A stretch of DNA of 64,000 nucleotides from Sycobia sp. Sy_11 (lineage: Eukaryota; Arthropoda; Insecta; Hymenoptera; Epichrysomallidae): contig JACCIC010000178.1 in NCBI GenBank assembly GCA_018907035.1, positions 682,001 to 746,000 of the forward strand, given 5' to 3'. Shown one piece after another: positions 24,801-33,158 of the stretch (the stretch's first letter is position 1; each line of letters opens with the position of its first letter). The translations under genes and the position numbers were made by a program. The notes beneath the pieces were generated by a model, which searched no databases, had not been told where the DNA came from, and saw only the letters and a list, made by a program, of their open reading frames with translations.

Positions 24801-25495
24801 GTGTAAAATTGTATGTTGTTACAGCATAACTTATCTCGTAAAGTACAGACAATTTTAACAAACATTTTAAATAAAAGTTCAAAATCTCATCAAAATACAT
24901 ATTTTTTGTCAACATACTTTTTCTTTACAATCGTTTTTTCTTAACAACTGTGGGCTTCACCGTAATATTTCTATTGGCTATTCTATACCCTCTGTTGGTG
25001 AGAATATATTTGTTCGAGAACTTATGTTGGTACAGAAAAATGCATTGAATAAAAAATATATATTTTGATGAGCTGTATAACTTGTTATATACCGATGCCT
25101 AAGCCCTTCAGAGTCTTGCGCGCGTTTACGCCGAATGCGTCAAAACACCGTAACCTCCTTTCTTCGCCGCGGCGATTCCGTGGCAATCAGCGCTTGCGAC
25201 CACCAATGGTGCCTCACGGCGCCACAGGAATCGCAAGCACAAGAAATAAAAGAAAGGAGTTGCGGAAGGAACCGACAAACAGGAGCGGGAGGAAGAGGGA
25301 TCCGGACCTCCCGGGATCTCGGACGGCCCACACACACGACAGAAATGAACACTATTCTTAGACCAAACCAGTGCCTTGTTATGTGTCCGTCAAAATCTGC
25401 TAAGGTCACAGACCGAGGATAGAGCGGCGCACCCCCGCGCCGCAGACCGACCAAGGAAAAGAGGACAAGCACCGCTGCACCAATAGCGGCCTAGC

Positions 25496-25533
<38 letters not shown>

Positions 25534-27553
25534 AGCGCCGCTTCACGTCGCACTTCCAATAGCGGCCGGGTGGAGAGAGAGAGAGAGAGAGAGGGAGCAG
25601 CGCCGCCGCACGGTGCTCCACCAATAGCGGCCGAGCGCCCCGCCCCCGCCACGCGCCCCCGCACGCACCGCTAACGGAGGTTCGAGAGAGAGCACTGACC
25701 AAGCCGCCGCCACCGCCGCCGTGAGCGCTACCGTAGCTAGTCAGCTGCAAGGCCGGCGGAGGTCACTACAGCTTGGGCCTTTGGCCCAAGCTGACCTCAC
25801 GCCCTTCCTCTTCCTCGTTCCCCAGTGGTCTCTACCTCATCGGCCCTTCTCAGGGTCGTCTCGTACGTAGGGGTCAAAGTAAGCCACCCACTCCCCTCTT
25901 TTTCCTCCCACCTGTGGGTGATCTTCCGCCTCGTAGGCCCTTCTCAGGGCCGTCCCGTTCGTAGGAGACAAGGTAATCCATTCAATTCCCCTCCCCCCGT
26001 CTTCTCGTCCACGGGCAGCGTCTGTGTCCGTTCCGGAAATCCGGGTCAGACAGACACCGTCCGCGGTGTGGACTCCGGGTAGGGCATCCCTCCGAAAGGA
26101 GTTACGGGAATGGTGCCCAGTAGCTTCTATTAAGAGTCGTGCCTAAGGTCTCCGGAGATCCACCGGCGCGTCGAGAGACGCGCTAGGGAGGTTATCGAAG
26201 GACGAGTTCCTCCAGGGTACTCTCAAGGTCCGTGCTCGGAGCCCTTTTTACCCCACTTTAACAAACCTTTTTAAAAATTTTTGTATTTTACAAGATAATT
26301 AAGAAAATTTGAGATTTTTACGGCGTTCTTATGGTTTTCACGAAAAAAGTAGAATTTCCTCGAATTTTCACCATAATATTTATGATAAGCACTCCATAAC
26401 TCATAAATAAACAATTTTTCAATATACTGAAGTAAAGCAACTAATATAAAATGTAGTTACAATCTCATTTATATCAGGTATGTGAATCAGTCTTTCCCGT
26501 TTTTTTTCAAATTTTGAGCCTTTATTGTGAAAAAATGGTTACAAATGAATTATTGAAAGTATTGGCCATCGCTAGCTACAACTTTTTCCCATCTTTCTGG
26601 CAACATACGAATCCCGTTGCGAAAAAATTCGACCGGTTTGGCCTCTATCCATTTTTTGGCTTCCTCGTAGGAATGGAAGTGCTGGTCAGCCAGGCCATGC
26701 GTCATCGATCTGAAGAGATTGTAATCAGACGGAGCAACGTCTGGACTATACGGCGGGTGGGGTAGGACTTATAGTAAACCACACCTAGCTGGTCCCACCA
26801 TATACAGAGCATGAGCTTGGCGCCATGAATATTTGGCTTGGCCGTCGATGATGATGCATGGCCGGGTAGTCCCCATGATTTTCTTCGCTTCGGATTATCG
26901 TAACGTATCCACTTTTCATCGCCAGTCACGATACGATGCAGAAAACCCTTTCTTTTATGTCGCTGAAGCAGCTGTTCGCAAGTGAAAAAACGCCGTTCGA
27001 CGTCTCTCAGCTTCAGTTCGTACGGCACCCAATTTCCTTGCTTTTGGATCATTCCCATGGCTTTCAAACGCTTGGAAATGGTTGTTCGGTCAACTCCCAA
27101 TGCTTCAGCAAGTTCTTCTTGCGTTTGACAAGAATCTTCATCAAGCAAAGTCGCCAATTCTCGATCTTCAAAGATTTGCGGCCGCCCGGAACGCTCCTTG
27201 TCTTCCACGTCGAAATCACCGCTTTTGAAGCGTCGAAACCATCCGCGAACACTTGGATCATCGACACAACCTTCTCCATAAGCCTCCTGAAGCAATCGAT
27301 GCGTCTCGGCAGCAGATTTCTTCAAATTGAACCAATAAAGTGAAACTTCCCGCAAATGACGTCGACTCGGCTCAAATTTCGACATTTTCACGATATCAAA
27401 AATTTATGATGCGAAAAAATTTTAACTAATGTGTTAGTATGGAATTGTTGACATATAAATAAGCTTTGATTCTGACATATGTAACCATTGTATACTCGCA
27501 CAGTATTGGTGGCGCCATCTCTTACAAAAAACGGGAAAGACTTATTCACACTC

Positions 27554-27603
<50 letters not shown>

Positions 27604-27618
27604 TATACATATATATAC

Positions 27619-27651
<33 letters not shown>

Positions 27652-30600
27652 CTTTAAATATTGAATATTGTTTAATGTTGTTATACAAAAACCTGAAGCC
27701 TAAAAATAATAATGTATAAATTCAAAAAATATTAAAACAATAATCGAATTTTTTACATTAAAATATAGTAACGATAATTAACAATTATTCTTTACAGACA
27801 CACACACACACACACACGTTCCAAAATATGAAAATCAATCAAATAATTTTTGGGAAGAATTTTTGGTTTAATATTACCTGATTTTGGTAAATACATCGGG
27901 AAATACAAATTCCATAAAAAAATGTGCAATAAATAAAGTATGTCTAATAGTCAAAGTAGATACATTTTACAATTAACAATAGTAATAACAATATTTATTT
28001 GATACAATATAAATAACAATATTTATTTGATATATTCCGTTGAAAACAAAAGATACGAATCCTTCATGGTTTTCGTGATTAAATTCTTCATGCCCCAAGT
28101 TTTTGATTGGACTATATTCGCCATAGCGGGCGGGTTCTCGCCTCGCTGTCGTATTTCCAGGTTCGCAGATTATTTCTGGGCGATATCGCGTGCCTTGTGT
28201 ACGCATACTAGATCTACCTCTCGGACAGTTAGTTCGCGTAGTTGCTCACTGAAGTTGCTAACATTCACTCTCAGTACCGCGTTCTCCTCTGCAAGCATCG
28301 CAAACTGCTGACTCCAGCACCTCCTGAATTTTCATGTTTCTTTGTACCTTTTTCTTGATCGGCGATCATAACATCTCGTCTTGCGCAGGGGAGGTATCAC
28401 GGATATACGCGGTGCCGTTACGCGTCTTCCCGGCCTCGACTGGGCAATATCCCGAGGACTCTGCGGCTTGCTCGCTATTTATTTTCTCATTCATATTACC
28501 TAGCTAACAGCAACTTTGAATACGCAGATACTGATGTCGCGTCAGTATAGAATCGTTTTCCTATCTAACTACCGTACACTAGTGCGACTAGATTAGGATT
28601 GGGGTTATAGCTGCTTTGTCAATGGTTTAGCACGACGTACAGAGGATTACAGCTCCCGCAAAGCGGGTCTCGTCGTCCGATTTGTACAACACTGAGGCCA
28701 TACCAACGGGCACGATGACTCGTCTGACAGAAGCTTGATACTGCAACGCAATGATGCCAATCGGCTCAAGTGTTCGGTTCCGTCCGGCTTCTTCAGCGAA
28801 CTGAAGGAGGCCCAAGGACGTGTTATCTTTTTTATATATGTGTGCTATTCCACGACGAAGCGTGTTGCGAAACCTGCTCACGCAGGCGAGCTAATATAAT
28901 ACAGAAAATTGCGCGAGAATGCGACTTCCCGTTTCCGACTACGTGTTAGTGGCACTAGTGTTTTACCAGGCTATCAACTACGCGATTGATACGTGTTTAA
29001 ACGCATGTGGCTTTTGCGCTGCCGCGTGGCCCCCACCGTTGTGGCAGTGGCGCCGGAAAGGTGCACAGCTTGATCTAACCGGTAGTACCATATCGTCTTA
29101 TTTCGCACGTTTCCGATGGCTCGCACGTCCGCTTAATCGTATCCACGAATGGGCGCTAAGACTAAGCGTGCACTTTGTGTACGCCCGGTAGTGACACGAC
29201 TTACGGGGGTACGAGTTTCCAGGTTAAACTGATCGCGGTACGCGGCCAGGTGCACTCTCCCCGGCATTCGCAGTCGGTCGGTGCTCGGCTCGCAACGCAA
29301 AGTGGGCCATGTGCCGTCTAATATTAACCGATATTTATTTTTTCATAATTCCTGTGAATTAACTATTAAACAAGATTTTCTATATTATTTTTCTAATTCT
29401 AATATTTTTATAATAACAATTTATCTAAGATTTATAGAAATAAAGTAAATCCATCGATTTAGATTTATCACACTCTCATATGACATATTTCTTTCCCCGT
29501 TGCTTTTTTGTACTGTTTTTATTTTATTGGTAATGAAAAATTCATAACAATTACGGTAAGGTAATAGAAATAATTTTTTAATCTTCAGAACATGAATATC
29601 ATTATTATTGTTTGAATTCGTGATGTAATATTGAATGTCATATTTATTTTATAATATAATATAATGTTAATTAGAATATTAGACTGTAATAGTGAAAATA
29701 GTTTTAAATTTACTTTTAGTGCTCTTTTCTTATAAAAAAACACAATTATTAGAATATTATTTACAAATGAGCGCGCTATTCCCACCCGCCCAGCGCGCGC
29801 GCCGGATAAGCCAGCTACCTGGCCTTGTTCGCTATTGTACCCCTATGGTAATCATTACACCTATATATATTCTCATCAAAATATATACATTTGCTTTTCA
29901 ATATTACCTTCCCTTTACAATTTTGCTTTTGTATTTCGAAGAAAGTTGTGAAGAAACCAAAAGTCGTGATTAAAAAAGTGAAGAATGCTGATCTAAGTAT
30001 CCAATTAATGAAGGAGTTATCTAAAAACTACAGTCTTGCAATTGAAAGGAATTCAAATTCAGTAGAAGGCATGCGAAACGAGATCTGGGCCGGCTATTAC
30101 CACAAAATCTTACAGACTCCAAACCACAGTATACGTTCTGTTCGGACAGCTGGTGCAAATATAAGAAGGCCGAAGCAAACAACGCTTTAAAAAATTATAA
30201 GCATCGTCCTGCTCTTATATTGTATAACTCAGGCATCGCTGATTGATTGTAAGATAATTTTTTCTACGATTTTTCACTTAAAAAAACTTTAAACGCGTTT
30301 TCCTCAAAACAGCGTTTTCTAGTACCGTGGTCGTGAAAACTAAAAAACTATTGAACCAATCCTTATGAAATTTTGAACACATATTCTATATGTTTGTATT
30401 AACTGCCCTAACTACAATCAACTTCAAATTTTAATTCTAACTATATTTTTTTTATTGCAAAAAAAGACGAAAAAAAGCAATTTTTTTCTTTCGTATTTTA
30501 GCTGCCATTTTATTGATTTTGCACATACATAAAATATTCTAGTTAGATCTGTTTCTGGAGTCATACTGAACATGCAACTATTTGATTGTTTTGTTTTAGA

Positions 30601-33110
30601 CCATCCCTCGGCAAGATTTTACGACCACGACAATGTTACCTACTTTTTAAGGTGTTGACTTTGACCATACTTTACATGTATAAAAAATGCATAAAATAAA
30701 TAAAAAAAATTTTTTTATGTACTTCAAGAGTGTATTTATTAAGCATTTCAAATCCTACATCCATACCTCCAATAGCATTCTCAGAAAAATTTCAACAAAA
30801 ATTTCATTAACAACAAAAGGAATAAACGATGTGCTGGATTCAGTTCATGGCACATCTGTCCTTATTTTTGCAACAGTTTACAATTGGATAAATGAATGTA
30901 AACGTGACCGTACATCAACAGAAGATGAACATCGTTCAGGACGTCCTGTAGACACGAGTACCCCGGAAATGATCAATAAAAACCACGATATGGTGTTAAG
31001 TGATCGAACAATAAAATTGCGCGAAATAGTTAAGAATAAATTTTAAAGAAATATTAGTTGGATTAAAATAAATACACTTTTACGCAAATGACTGATTTGC
31101 ATTTAGACTTTCTATTCAGTGTATAATACAGTGTAAATAATATTCTTTAGAAAATTGAACCATATGATAATGTAAGTAGAAAGAAGTAAAATCTATAATA
31201 AAAAATGTAATGCTTTTTTTTACATAATTAATTTATGTAAACTAGAATTATTTATGTATTTGTGACGTAATAAATATTTTTTACTTTTTAAATAAACCTA
31301 ACCGTTTATTTCAAATACACGATTGTTTCAAAATTGCAAAATATTCGTTCGTTTTAAATATGTATGTTTGTATTTCAAATAAATAGAATTAGAATAAATA
31401 TTTGTTGAATTGAAATCGATACACTTTTACTTTTACGAAATTGATTCATTTCCATTTAAGCTTTTTTACAGTGTTTAGTACAATGTAAATTATGTTATCA
31501 GATAAAATCATGTTTATATAAAATTGTATTCTTATGATCCAGTTTTTCCCAGAAAATAAAGCAAATTATATGAATATGACTGTCATCTACATGAATCTGC
31601 TTACACAGAAGCACATAAAAACGAATTAAATACAATTTTTTTTTAATTTTTTATAGAAATTCATTTTTCAAAATTTCAACTTCGTATTCTATTACGCTAA
31701 CAACAAATTCTAATGTTGAAAATTATAATATCCGGTAAATTTCAAATGATTTGTTTTAAATATTTTGTACGTGAGCCAACTATTATTTTAATTAAAGTGG
31801 TCCTAATAAATAATCTTTAAATGTGAATTAGTTTTATAAATATGGTAAAACCTTAAACTATGTAATTAAATTTTGGTTCAAAGCTACTATGTAAAATTAC
31901 AATTTACAATTACAAGTTTTCTTCGAATTACAATCACTGTTAAAAAATCCACTTTGAAAAAATTACTCTTGAAAAGTACATTTTTTGTGCTTTTAATAAC
32001 ATTTTTTTTTTTTGTAAAATTTACTATTTCCTTAGATATGTTGGAAGGACTATGTATTTATAGTTTTTGACATGAAAATTAAATTTCCATCAAATGCCAC
32101 TACGATAATTTTAATCAGCAACCAACAAAAATCGACGAATCCGTTATTTATTTCACAACGTCTCAAAACCCTAGGTATGTTCCAAAAGCAAAGAAATTGG
32201 GTTCCTTACGAACTGAAGCTAAGAGATGTGGAGCGTCGTTTACTCGCTTGCGAACAATTGCTCAAAAGGGAAAATCCCAAAGGACTTCGACATCGAATCG
32301 TGACGGGAGACGAAAAGTAGATTCACTACGACAATCCAAAGCGTAGGAAGTCATGGGGTAAACCTGGGCATACCTCTACGTCGATGATAAAGCCAAACAT
32401 TCATGGCAAAAATCTAATGCTGTGCATTTGGTGGGATGATCTTGGAGTAATCTATTACGAAGTACTCCAATACAATTAAACCGTCACCGGAGAATGTTAC
32501 CAACAACAGCTGATGCAATTGAGTCGAGCATTGGAGATTAAACGTCCACAATATGTCAAAAGACACGATAGTCATTTTTCAGCATGACAACGCTCGGCCA
32601 CATGTTGCACAAATCGTAAAGGAAACGTTAGAATCACTGAATTCGAACGTCTTACACCACCCGCCGTATTCACCAGACATTGCTTCTTCAGACTACCATC
32701 TATTCCGGTCGATGATTCATGGTCTGGCTGGTTGGTGTACTCTTGGTGGTATGATTGGTATACTCCTGAGCACTAAAAATCTTAATTTTAAAAATGACTT
32801 ACACAACAAAAACATACTTTAAATTTACTTTACACAAAAGTATAAAAAAGACAAGTATGGTGTATTATAAATTTTAATCATTTAAAAGTATTTGTAACGT
32901 AAGAAATATTGTTTGCTCTTCAAATAAACGTAACTGTTTATTTCAAACAGACGCTTCTTGCAAAATCATAAAATATTCGTTCGTTTTAAATATGTATGTT
33001 GTTGTTTCAAATAAATAGAATTTAAGTGAATATTTGGACTGAAACAAATACACTTTTAAGAAATTGTCAGTTTTCCTTAAAGTTACCGCAAGTTTGAAAA
33101 CGTTGAGCTG

Positions 33111-33158
<48 letters not shown>

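Larger units (their letters stand above)
22490..24900 (-). mobile_element. Decayed jockey-like non-LTR retrotransposon (LINE)
   Basis: On the minus strand the order is gag-like protein with zinc knuckles, AP endonuclease, a linker and the start of RT. The RT start (SYGIEKIANIILKNIPP, about 22560) is the usual LINE motif before RT block 1. The element stops at about 22490, so the catalytic RT core and 3' end are missing. Loss of the 3' end is unusual for a LINE and implies later deletion. Confidence 0.7.

Noticed and set aside
27388..27657. ORFs on both strands rich in Tyr-Ile
   Set aside because: They read through (AT)n repeats next to the end of mariner-2B.
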